Shown here: positions 7,224-14,822 of the stretch, piece after piece
Layout of the letters: every line of letters begins with the position of its first letter
How positions within the stretch are numbered: the first letter of the stretch is position 1
Source: an uncultured Oscillospiraceae bacterium
GTDB taxonomy: Bacteria > Bacillota > Clostridia > Oscillospirales > Oscillospiraceae
Direction of reading: 5' to 3'
DNA length: 44,199 nt
Assembly (NCBI GenBank): GCA_947627715.1
Contig: CANQXK010000022.1
Location: 1 to 44,199, forward strand
Program-made: the position numbers and the translations under genes
The notes under the pieces: model-generated
Database searches by the model: none
What the model was told of the DNA's origin: nothing
What the model saw: only the letters and a program-made list of their open reading frames with translations

Positions 7224-9473
7224 TTATTTGCCGGTGACTATCCGGCAGTCCGTGCCCACCTGCTCCACGGTGAAGGCGCAGGGCCTGTCGCAGGTCACGG
7301 TGACGGTATCGCCGTCTCTGGCGGCGGTGAAGGTGAGCGCCGGGGCGCCGGCGGTATCCACCACCGTGCGCGTGAGGACGGCGCCGTCGGACAGGTTGTA
7401 AAGCCGCAGCGTCAGGCCGCTGGTATAGTCGTAATCGGGACGGGAATCCACGCTCCCCACGGGGAGGATGGTGTTCTCACGCACAAAGAGGGGCAGGGAG
7501 AAGAAGTCGTACCGCTCCCGCCTCCAGCCGGTCCCCTCCACGGTCTCGCCAGTGAGCAGGTGTGTCCACCTGCCGCGGGGCAGGTAGTAGTCCACCGTGC
7601 CGTCTTCCCGCATCACCGGGGCCACCAAAAGGGCGTCCCCCAGCATATACTGGCGATCCAGGTCCTCGCAGCCGGGGTCGTCCTCAAATTCCAGCATCAT
7701 GGCCCGCAGCATGGGCACGCCCGTCCCGTGGGTGAAGGCCGCCTGGGCGTAAAGATAGGGCATGAGGGTATTTTTCAGCTTGGAGAAGGCCCGGCACACG
7801 TCCACGGCCTCCTCGCCGAAGAGCCAGGGCACCCGGTAGGAGGTGGACCCGTGGAGCCGGGAGTGGGTGCTGAGAAGGCCGAAGGCCAGCCAACGCTTGT
7901 AGAGGTCCGCCGGGGCCGTGCCCTCAAAGCCGCCGATGTCGTGGCTCCAGAAGCCGAAGCCCGACAGGCACAGGCTCAGCCCGCCCCGCAGGGACTCGGC
8001 CATGGAGACATAGGTGGAGTTGCAGTCCCCGCCCCAGTGGACGGGGAATTTCTGTCCGCCCACGGTGGCCGAGCGGGCGAACAGGACGGCCTCGCCGCGG
8101 CCCTTGACCTCCTCCACCACCTCAAAGACGGCCTTGTTGTAGAGGTAGGTGTAATAATTGTGCATCCGCTCCGGGTCACTGCCGTCAAAATACGCAACGT
8201 CGGTGGGGATGCGCTCGCCGAAGTCGGTCTTGAAGCAGTCCACCCCCTGGGCCATGAGCGCGCGGAGCTTATCCTGATACCACTTCACCGCCTCCGGGTT
8301 TGTGAAGTCCACCACGGCAAGGCCGGCCTGCCACAGGTCCCACTGCCAGATGTCGCCGTTGGGCCGGCGCAGCAGGTAGCCCTTCTCCGCCGCCTCGTCG
8401 AACGCGGCGCTCTTCTGCCCCAGGTAGGGGTTGATCCAGACGCAGACCTTCAGACCCTTCTGGTGCATACGCCTCAGCATCCCCTCCACGTCGGGGAACA
8501 TACTCTTGTCCCACTCAAAGCCGCACCACTCGTTCTCCCGCATCCAGAAGCAGTCGAAGTGAAAGACCCGGAGGGGGATGTCGCGCTCCGCCATACCGTC
8601 CACGAAGGACATGACGGTCTTTTCATCGTAGGAGGTGGTGAAGGAGGAGGTGAGCCACAGGCCGAAGGTCCACGCCGGGGGCAGGGCCGGGCGGCCGGAG
8701 AGGGAGGCGTACCGCTCCAAAACGCCCTTGCGGTCCGGCGCGCCTATGAGGATGAAGTCCAGGCGCTGGCCGGGGACGGAGAACTGCACCTTGGTCACCG
8801 CCTCGGAGCAGACCTCGAAGGAGACGGAGCCGGGGTCATTCACCAGCACCCCGTAGTGCCGGGAGCTGATGTAGAAGGGGATGTTCTTGTAGCTGATCTC
8901 GCTGGAGGTGCCGCCGTCCTCGTTCCATATGTCCACCACCTGCCCGTTGCGGACAAAGGGGGTGAACCGCTCGCCCAGGCCGTAGATCTTCTCCCCCACG
9001 TCCACCTGGAGCTGACAGCGCATGAAGGGTCCCTCCGGGGTGTCCATGAAGCTGAGCATGGACGAGCCGTAGCGGCTGCCGATGTTGGTAAGGGTCTCTC
9101 CGTTGTAGGTCCATGTGAAGAGGCAGGGGTCCTTCTTCTGAACGACCAGCCTGAGCGCGCCGGAGGCGATCTCCACCCGGTCCCCCTCCTCCCGGACCTC
9201 CATGGGGAGGCTTTGGTCGTCCAGCTCAAAGCGCGGCATTTTGCGCCTGTCGCCCTTGAAATGGACGGAGCGGAGCCGGAGCATATCCTTCTGCGGCGCG
9301 GTGACGGTCAGCTCCTGGACGGGGCCGTCCATGCTGCGCTCGTCCTTGCGGTAGGGCACGGCGAAGAGGTACACCTCCCGCCCGTCGGGGGAGACGCGGA
9401 CCTCGCGGATCTGCTCGCAGTTATAGCTTTTGACGCCGGGGCGCATACGCCACTCGCCAAGGTTGAATTTCAT
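7224..9473 (-). CDS. yicI: GH31 alpha-xylosidase (YicI type)
   Basis: 749 residues. The nucleophile region FKTDFGERIPTD (D417) and the acid/base region HWGGDCNSTY (D483) match the signatures of E. coli YicI, whose catalytic residues are D416 and D482. YicI-type enzymes release alpha-1,6-linked xylose from isoprimeverose and xyloglucan oligosaccharides, rather than glucose. The N-terminal galactose-mutarotase-like beta domain, the barrel and the C-terminal beta domains are all present. No signal peptide is seen. ATG 9473 is chosen because GGAGGG lies eight bases upstream; an in-frame TTG at 9527 has no such site. This gene is the strongest single pointer to xyloglucan as the operon's substrate. 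Confidence 0.93.
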   Translation of the reverse strand: MKFNLGEWRMRPGVKSYNCEQIREVRVSPDGREVYLFAVPYRKDERSMDGPVQELTVTAPQKDMLRLRSVHFKGDRRKMPRFELDDQSLPMEVREEGDRVEIASGALRLVVQKKDPCLFTWTYNGETLTNIGSRYGSSMLSFMDTPEGPFMRCQLQVDVGEKIYGLGERFTPFVRNGQVVDIWNEDGGTSSEISYKNIPFYISSRHYGVLVNDPGSVSFEVCSEAVTKVQFSVPGQRLDFILIGAPDRKGVLERYASLSGRPALPPAWTFGLWLTSSFTTSYDEKTVMSFVDGMAERDIPLRVFHFDCFWMRENEWCGFEWDKSMFPDVEGMLRRMHQKGLKVCVWINPYLGQKSAAFDEAAEKGYLLRRPNGDIWQWDLWQAGLAVVDFTNPEAVKWYQDKLRALMAQGVDCFKTDFGERIPTDVAYFDGSDPERMHNYYTYLYNKAVFEVVEEVKGRGEAVLFARSATVGGQKFPVHWGGDCNSTYVSMAESLRGGLSLCLSGFGFWSHDIGGFEGTAPADLYKRWLAFGLLSTHSRLHGSTSYRVPWLFGEEAVDVCRAFSKLKNTLMPYLYAQAAFTHGTGVPMLRAMMLEFEDDPGCEDLDRQYMLGDALLVAPVMREDGTVDYYLPRGRWTHLLTGETVEGTGWRRERYDFFSLPLFVRENTILPVGSVDSRPDYDYTSGLTLRLYNLSDGAVLTRTVVDTAGAPALTFTAARDGDTVTVTCDRPCAFTVEQVGTDCRIVTGK

Positions 9474-9533
9474 ATATGGTTCCCTCCGTATATCGTGATC
9501 GGCGTTAGCCGGAAATGTCCAGGTCAAAAACCG

Positions 9534-10202
9534 TCAATAGTTGACGGACGGGCCTTCCTTCTGGTTGATGGTAAAGCCGTCGGAGGCGGCGCCGTTGGCC
9601 TCTATTTTTCGGAAGATGGGCATGATGACCTGACTTGTGGTGTAGATCATCAAAATAGGCAGGACGAACAGTCCCACGTAGAAGAGAAAATCGTTGATCC
9701 CCATGAAAAGGAGCACCTGGATGACAAGGATGCCCAGAAGCCCCAGGGAGCGAAGGAAGAAGCGGATAAAAATTTTCCGGGAGTTGGCGAGATTTTTGAA
9801 CATGGTGTTCTCGTAACGCGCCTCCAGGGGGAAGACGTAGATGTAGTGGACAAAGACCACGAAGAGGACGATGAGGCCGATGATGAGGAAGGGCAGGGCG
9901 TTCTCCTCAAGGTTGTTGAAGAGCTGAAAATCCAGCCACACGCCGTAGAGAAGCACGCCGGCGATGAGCGTCAGGGGGATGCCGTGCTTCATGTTGTGGA
10001 CGTAGGCGCTCCAGAAGGCGCGAAAAACGCCGGCGCTCTCGCGCTTTTCCGCCATCTTCAGGGTCACCGTGAAGGCGGCGATGGTGGAGGCGCCGATGGT
10101 CACCAGCGGAATACAGCCGATGGCCCACATGATGTTGAGGAGCAGAAGGTCCACGACCCGTGAGCCGTAGTAGAGGAAAGCCGATTCGGCGTTGAATTTC
10201 AT
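9534..10202 (-). CDS. YesL-like (DUF624) membrane protein
   Basis: 222 residues with about five hydrophobic segments. The opening, MKFNAESAFLYYGSRVVDLLLLNIMW and onward, and the TIGASTIAAFTVTLKM motif are typical of the YesL/DUF624 family. These proteins are regularly encoded beside LplABC-type sugar importers in Firmicutes, yet their exact role is not established; an accessory part in transport or sensing is usually supposed. ATG 10202 has AAAGGAG upstream, while the in-frame start at 10265 lacks a site. It lies between the binding protein gene and the GH31 gene, after a strong hairpin at 10271-10299. Confidence 0.85.
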   Translation of the reverse strand: MKFNAESAFLYYGSRVVDLLLLNIMWAIGCIPLVTIGASTIAAFTVTLKMAEKRESAGVFRAFWSAYVHNMKHGIPLTLIAGVLLYGVWLDFQLFNNLEENALPFLIIGLIVLFVVFVHYIYVFPLEARYENTMFKNLANSRKIFIRFFLRSLGLLGILVIQVLLFMGINDFLFYVGLFVLPILMIYTTSQVIMPIFRKIEANGAASDGFTINQKEGPSVNY

Positions 10203-10270
10203 GGCGGAGCTCCTTTCGCGGAAAGTAAGCGGAGAGGCGGCCGGAACGGTTTTCCGGCGGGGCAAAGGCG

Positions 10271-10299
10271 CGGGGAGGGGGAGAAACTCCCCCTCCCCG
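10271..10299 (-). promoter_or_regulatory. Strong intercistronic hairpin after the binding protein gene
   Basis: A perfect 13-bp, almost all-GC stem (10271-10283 with 10287-10299) with an AAA loop on the plus strand. On the transcribed (minus) sense it follows the binding protein stop by about 40 bases and is not followed by a T run. It is therefore better read as an mRNA-stabilising or partly attenuating element than as a full terminator. Such hairpins commonly let a binding protein be made in excess of the downstream enzymes. Confidence 0.6.
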
Positions 10300-10340
10300 G
10301 AATTATAGCAGATGACGCTTTGGCGGTGTGAACAAAGTTT

Positions 10341-12173
10341 TTACTTGGAGAAGCCGGCGTCTACCTGCATCTGATAGAGACGGGCGGCCTCGTTCTTGGC
10401 CCACTCGATGCACTGGTCGTAGCCGTACTCGTCGCACCTGGTCTTCATCTCCGCCACGATGGCGTCAAACTCGGCGTCGGTCTTGGCGTACATGGCCTGA
10501 TAGGTGTACTGCTTGACAGCGGTGCCCACCTGGCTGCGGGTCATGGACAGCTCCTGGGACATATCGCTGGCGGTGTAGTTGACGGTGGGGGCCAGGATGT
10601 AGTTCTGGTCGTCCAGGTACTCGTTGATGTTGTTGTAGCCCATGTGGTCACGCCAATCCTGCTCCATCTCGCAGCGGGCGTCGGTGGCGTAGCTGGCCCA
10701 GGAGGTCTTGTTGAAGGTCTCGCCCTCGATGGACTCCGGGTTCTCAGCGTACAGGGACCAGGGGTTGAAGTTGAACTGGAAGTGGCCGTCGTTGAAGGTG
10801 CCGTCCAGGGTGTAGGTCCTGCCGGTCCAGGGGGAGGTCCACTCGGTGCCGCTCAGGTCATAGGAGGGGTCGTTGGCGACCTTCAGGCCCAGGTCGGTGA
10901 AGTAGGTGGAGCCGTCCTCGGCATAGTCCCACATCAGGCCCTGGAGGCCGTAGAGGGAGGTCATCATTCCTTCGGGGGTGTAGAGCCAGTCAAGGAAGTG
11001 CATGATGTCCTCGGGGTACTCGGTGCGGCTGCCGATGCAGACCACATAGGAGCTGCCGGAGAGGGACAGGCCGTTGACGAAGTTGGTGGCGGCCTTGGGC
11101 TGGATGGTGGTCATGAACTCACCGGCGGCCATATGGTCGGGGGTGTTGAACTGGTCGGAGCCGGCGTAGTTAAAGATGGAGAACAGGGTGCCGCCGGCCT
11201 GGACCTTAGCGGCGTACTTCTCCCAGGTGTTGGTGGCGGAGTCGGGGTCCAGAAGGCCGCGCTGATAGAGCTTGTTGGCGAACTTCAGGGCCTGGAGGTA
11301 GGGGCTGTCGTCGTCGAGGCAGCCGTAGAAGTTGCCGGTCTCAGGATCATAGAAGCCCATAGCTCCCTTGTCCCCGTCGAAGCCGGTCATGCCGGTGGCA
11401 AGGCACTTGATGTACATACTCATGTCGCCGTCCCAGTCCGGCCACAAGCTCAGGCCGTAGGTGGGGTTGCCGTTGTCGTCGGTGGGGTCAAGCTCGTGCA
11501 TATCCGCAAGGACGTCCACCAGGTCGTCCAGGGTGTTGATCTCAGGATAGCCCAGCTGCTTGTAGAGGTCCCAACGGATCTCCCAGGTGTAGGAGAAGTC
11601 GGCGTGGTCGGAGTCGTCCAGCGCCAGCTCGTTGTGGATGCCGTAGAGCTTGCCGTCCTCGGTGAGCTCCTTCATGGCATCGATGGCCACGGGGAAGGTG
11701 GACTTGATGTTGGGGGCGTAGTCATCCAGAATGCCCTCGTCCTCCCAGTCGAAGAGGAGGCCCTGCGCGGCGGCATTGCGGAAGTTCTCGCCGGCGTCGC
11801 CCAAAACCACGATGTCGCCCAGGTCGCCGTTCTCCATACGGGTCTCCAGAGCGCCCTCGGTGTTGGGGATGAAGTTCAGCTCAATGCCGAACTTGTCCTT
11901 CAGGACGATGGCGCCCCAGCCGCCCTGCTTGCCGGAGTAGTTGGCTACCTGGCTGAAGACGTTGAGGGTGATGGGATTGTCGGGGTCGCCGGCCAGATAG
12001 AGATCGGTGTCGCTGGTGGACGGGGTATCGCTGCCGCTATCCGTCTTCCCTCCGGCGCTGGTCTGGCCGCTGGTCTGGCTCTGTCCGCCCGTGGTGTCGC
12101 CGCAGCCCGCCAGAACGCCGACGAGCATCATGAGCGCCAGGAGCACAGCCGTGAGTTTCCTGTACTTTTTCAT
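10341..12173 (-). CDS. Extracellular solute-binding lipoprotein of a CUT1/LplA-type sugar ABC importer
   Basis: 610 residues, long even for this type. Residues 1-23 form a lipoprotein signal peptide and the lipobox is LAGC with the acylated C24. A Ser/Thr/Gly linker follows (25-55). Next comes the two-lobed type 1 solute-binding domain, as in LplA-like proteins for oligosaccharides. It captures sugar outside the cell and hands it to the two permeases encoded just upstream in the same operon. By context the ligand is probably a xyloglucan or cello-oligosaccharide; the sequence does not prove this. The ATG has AAGGATG ahead. Hairpins flank the gene on both sides. Confidence 0.9.
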   Translation of the reverse strand: MKKYRKLTAVLLALMMLVGVLAGCGDTTGGQSQTSGQTSAGGKTDSGSDTPSTSDTDLYLAGDPDNPITLNVFSQVANYSGKQGGWGAIVLKDKFGIELNFIPNTEGALETRMENGDLGDIVVLGDAGENFRNAAAQGLLFDWEDEGILDDYAPNIKSTFPVAIDAMKELTEDGKLYGIHNELALDDSDHADFSYTWEIRWDLYKQLGYPEINTLDDLVDVLADMHELDPTDDNGNPTYGLSLWPDWDGDMSMYIKCLATGMTGFDGDKGAMGFYDPETGNFYGCLDDDSPYLQALKFANKLYQRGLLDPDSATNTWEKYAAKVQAGGTLFSIFNYAGSDQFNTPDHMAAGEFMTTIQPKAATNFVNGLSLSGSSYVVCIGSRTEYPEDIMHFLDWLYTPEGMMTSLYGLQGLMWDYAEDGSTYFTDLGLKVANDPSYDLSGTEWTSPWTGRTYTLDGTFNDGHFQFNFNPWSLYAENPESIEGETFNKTSWASYATDARCEMEQDWRDHMGYNNINEYLDDQNYILAPTVNYTASDMSQELSMTRSQVGTAVKQYTYQAMYAKTDAEFDAIVAEMKTRCDEYGYDQCIEWAKNEAARLYQMQVDAGFSK

Positions 12174-12242
12174 TTTTCTTCATCCTTTCTTATAATTTGG
12201 CTTGCGCCTATGTTCACCGAAGCCTGTTCGGAAAACAACGTT

Positions 12243-12292
12243 TTTTCTGAAAAGGGTCCCCCCTTTTCAGAAAATTTCCCGCGGGAAATTTT
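12243..12292 (-). promoter_or_regulatory. Two overlapping hairpins between permease and binding protein genes
   Basis: One stem pairs 12243-12256 with 12261-12274 perfectly (14 bp, 4-base loop). A second is a perfect 22-bp palindrome at 12271-12292. They share the bases AAAA at 12271-12274, so the full stems exclude each other in one RNA. No T run follows in the direction of transcription. They occupy most of the 144-base gap between permease and binding protein and may act in mRNA processing or differential expression. Confidence 0.6.
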
Positions 12293-12317
12293 CGATCCGT
12301 CCGCCTGGCTTATCAGA

Positions 12318-13256
12318 TCAGCCCTTGACGGCCCCCAGCATGATGCCCTCTTCAAAGTACTGCTGCATGAAGGGGTACACGAACATGATGGGGATGATGG
12401 TCACCATGGAGATGGTGTACTGGATGACCTTGGTGTTCAGCATGGCCGCCGACACGTTGCCGCCGGACTGCATCACGTTTGCAAGGTTGGAGGAGCTGTT
12501 GAGGTACACGTACAGCCTGTGCTGGAGGGTGTAGAGCGCGGGGGTGTTGGCCATGAGGATCAGGGAGTCCTGGAAGCTGTTCCAGTTGCCCACCGCGCCG
12601 AAGACGGCGATGGTGGCCAGGATCGGCTTGGAGAGGGGCAGGATGATCCGGGAGAACACCTGCATATTGGACGCGCCGTCGATCCGGGCGCTCTCCTCCA
12701 ATTCGCTTGGGATGGACTCGATGTACGTCTTGACCAGGATGATGTTGTAGGGCTGGACGATGCCGGGGATGATGTAGCCCAGGTAGTTGTCCGTGAGGCC
12801 CAGGCCCAGCATATTCAGGTACCAGGGCACGAGGCCGGCGTTGAAGTACATGGTGATGACCAGCAGCCTGTACCAAAGGCTGCGCCGCCACATCTCCTTC
12901 TTGGTGGTCAGATACCCCGCGAAGGCGGAGGCCAGGACCATGACGGCGGTGCCCAGGATGGTGCGGGTCACGGAGATGAACACGGACTGCCCGAAGTCGG
13001 AGACGTTCTTCAGGGCGATGTAGTTCTGGATGTGGATCCCCTGGGGCAGTAGGGTGATAACGCCCCGGTTGACAAGGTCGTTGTCGGAGATGGTGTTGAT
13101 AAAGAGATAGTAGAACGGGAAGATGCAAAGGATGGTAAAGAGTATGAAGAAGGTGACGTTGAGCACCATGAACACCCGGTCCATGGGCGATCTTTTGTAC
13201 TCGATCCCCATGGCGGTGTGGCGCGCATGAGCTATTTTTTTGACGTTCTCAGCCAT
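12318..13256 (-). CDS. Sugar ABC transporter permease, LplC/YtcP type
   Basis: 312 residues with six predicted membrane segments. The permease EAA loop that docks with the ATPase is visible as LEESARIDGASNMQVFSRIILP. The start (MDRVFMVLNVTFFILFTILCIFPFYY) is typical of the LplC/YtcP/CarB subgroup that handles oligosaccharides. It partners with the longer permease encoded 12 bases upstream and with the lipoprotein encoded downstream. No ATPase gene is found in this operon, so a shared MsmK-type ATPase is needed. Confidence 0.93.
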   Translation of the reverse strand: MAENVKKIAHARHTAMGIEYKRSPMDRVFMVLNVTFFILFTILCIFPFYYLFINTISDNDLVNRGVITLLPQGIHIQNYIALKNVSDFGQSVFISVTRTILGTAVMVLASAFAGYLTTKKEMWRRSLWYRLLVITMYFNAGLVPWYLNMLGLGLTDNYLGYIIPGIVQPYNIILVKTYIESIPSELEESARIDGASNMQVFSRIILPLSKPILATIAVFGAVGNWNSFQDSLILMANTPALYTLQHRLYVYLNSSSNLANVMQSGGNVSAAMLNTKVIQYTISMVTIIPIMFVYPFMQQYFEEGIMLGAVKG

Positions 13257-13268
13257 ATTCGCACCTCC

Positions 13269-14717
13269 TTATATGATGCTCTCGCCGCGCAGGCTCTTGG
13301 AGACCTGGTTGGCGGAGAAGAGCAGGGTGACGCTGATGAGGGACTTGGCCATGCCCACCACGGTGGACATGGGGATGAGGCCGTTGCTGATACCGATGTT
13401 GTAGACGTACAGGTCCAGCACCTCGATGGCGTCGTGGTTCATGGCGTTCTCAAAGACCAGGTACTGGTCCAGGCCGTTGGAGAGGATACCCGCGATGCTC
13501 ATGAGCAGCAGGACGAAGAAGGTGGGCATCAGCTGGGGGATGGTGACGTTCCAGATCTTCCCGAACCGGCCCGCGCCGTCGATGGTGGCGGCCTCGTAGA
13601 GCATGGGGTCGATGCCGGAGATGGAGCTTATGTAGATGATGGCGCTCCAGCCCAGGCCCTTCCAGGTGCCCCACAGCCACATCTTGATCCACATATGGGA
13701 GTTGTCCATCAGGTAGTTGGTCCCGGCCTTGATGTGGAGGATGTTGTTCAGGAAGTTGTTGATGAAGCCGTCGGTGGAGAAGATCGCCAGAGCCACGGCG
13801 TAGACGATGACCCAGCCCAAGAAGTTGGGGACCGTGGTGAAGGTCTGGACCGTCCGGCGGAAGCGCTTGGAGTTGATCTGGGTCAGCAGGATGGCGAACA
13901 CCATGGGCAGCCAGCTGGTGACGATGCCGATGCCGCTCATGGCCAGCGTGTTCTTAATGACGCGCACAAGGTCCGCGCGGGTGGCGGAGTTCTGGAAGAG
14001 ATAGGTGAACCACTTGAACCCCACGAAGTTCTCCATGCTCAGCTCCTGCCCGGCGGAGTAATCAAAGAAGGCGTACCGCCAGCCCCAGAGGGGGAGGTAG
14101 GAGAACACGAAGGCCAGCGCCAGAATGGGGAGGAACAGCAGGAACAGGTGGTACTCCTCCTTCATGCCCATCTTGCTCTCGGACAGGTCCTCCTTCTTCC
14201 CGTTGAGGAAGAGGATGGCCAGGCTCGTGAGGAAGATGAGGACGGTGAGGACGATGAAGAGGTAGAAGCCCATGGAGACGTTGGGCGGCACCCGGTCGTT
14301 GCCGGCGGCCACGATCTGCCCGTGGGCGACGTTGATGAGGACAAGCCCCACGGCCATCACCACAGAGCCGATGAGCGGGAAGCGCGCGCCGTAGAAGCGC
14401 ATCCGGTCGTTTCCCACGGACATACACCCGCCGATGGCAGCGAGGATGATGCCGATGAGCAGGACGGCGCTGGCAGCCATCAGCAGCCGGAAGGTGGACG
14501 CCTGCACCCACCCACGGCTCAGCGCCCGGCCGATGTTGCCCACCAGGGACTTATAGGAGATGCAGGAGGTGAGCAGCGAGGTGTAGCGGCTGATCTCCGT
14601 GGTGATGCGTCCGGGGTTGAATCCCGGATAAAACACCGCAGCGCAGGTGAACAGGATGGCGACCCTGTGCAGGATAACCATGATCCCGCCGCGGGTCTTC
14701 GCTTTTGTTTGAGTCAT
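13269..14717 (-). CDS. Sugar ABC transporter permease, LplB type, with a large N-terminal membrane extension
   Basis: 482 residues, whereas LplB-type permeases are usually near 300-330. The standard permease starts around residue 185 (MKEEYHLFLLFLPILAL) and has the EAA loop YEAATIDGAGRFGKIWNVTIP. Residues 1-184 are extra and contain about four predicted membrane segments (near 12-32, 76-98, 112-134, 148-172) with conserved-looking loops. The start at 14717 is well supported by GGAGGG six bases upstream, so the extension is translated. It is the first transport gene after a LacI/CcpA-like operator at 14745-14758. What the extension does is unknown. Confidence 0.9.
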   Translation of the reverse strand: MTQTKAKTRGGIMVILHRVAILFTCAAVFYPGFNPGRITTEISRYTSLLTSCISYKSLVGNIGRALSRGWVQASTFRLLMAASAVLLIGIILAAIGGCMSVGNDRMRFYGARFPLIGSVVMAVGLVLINVAHGQIVAAGNDRVPPNVSMGFYLFIVLTVLIFLTSLAILFLNGKKEDLSESKMGMKEEYHLFLLFLPILALAFVFSYLPLWGWRYAFFDYSAGQELSMENFVGFKWFTYLFQNSATRADLVRVIKNTLAMSGIGIVTSWLPMVFAILLTQINSKRFRRTVQTFTTVPNFLGWVIVYAVALAIFSTDGFINNFLNNILHIKAGTNYLMDNSHMWIKMWLWGTWKGLGWSAIIYISSISGIDPMLYEAATIDGAGRFGKIWNVTIPQLMPTFFVLLLMSIAGILSNGLDQYLVFENAMNHDAIEVLDLYVYNIGISNGLIPMSTVVGMAKSLISVTLLFSANQVSKSLRGESII

Positions 14718-14744
14718 TTACATCCCTCCAATTAATTTTTTGCG

Positions 14745-14758
14745 TGAAAACGTTTTCT
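14745..14758 (-). promoter_or_regulatory. LacI-family operator or cre site ahead of the transporter genes
   Basis: Contains a perfect 12-bp palindrome GAAAACGTTTTC at 14746-14757 with the central CpG expected for LacI-family repressors. It also comes close to the CcpA cre consensus, so local LacI or global CcpA control are both possible. It sits 28 bases upstream of the permease start, in the leader, where a bound repressor would block RNA polymerase. Confidence 0.65.
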
Positions 14759-14812
14759 TTCCCGTGGGCACCCCCCAACCTTCTTGCGTTCTATAATTGC
14801 CAAATCAAGGCC

Positions 14813-14818
14813 ATTATA
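14813..14818 (-). promoter_or_regulatory. Possible -10 box for an internal promoter of the transporter genes
   Basis: On the minus strand these bases read TATAAT, ten bases from the end of the phosphorylase gene. No clear -35 hexamer is found 16-18 bases further upstream, so this is only a candidate. The operator at 14745-14758, about 50 bases downstream, is the main reason to expect a promoter in the 105-base gap 14718-14822. Confidence 0.35.
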
Positions 14819-14822
14819 CGGT

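Noticed and set aside
9474-9527. TTG start for GH31 at 9527
   Set aside because: There is no ribosome binding site ahead of it, while GGAGGG lies correctly ahead of ATG 9473 and gives catalytic numbering that matches YicI.
14792-14797. TATAAT on the plus strand in the cdp-permease gap
   Set aside because: No -35 box at the right distance, and the downstream plus-strand sequence is the inside of minus-strand genes.
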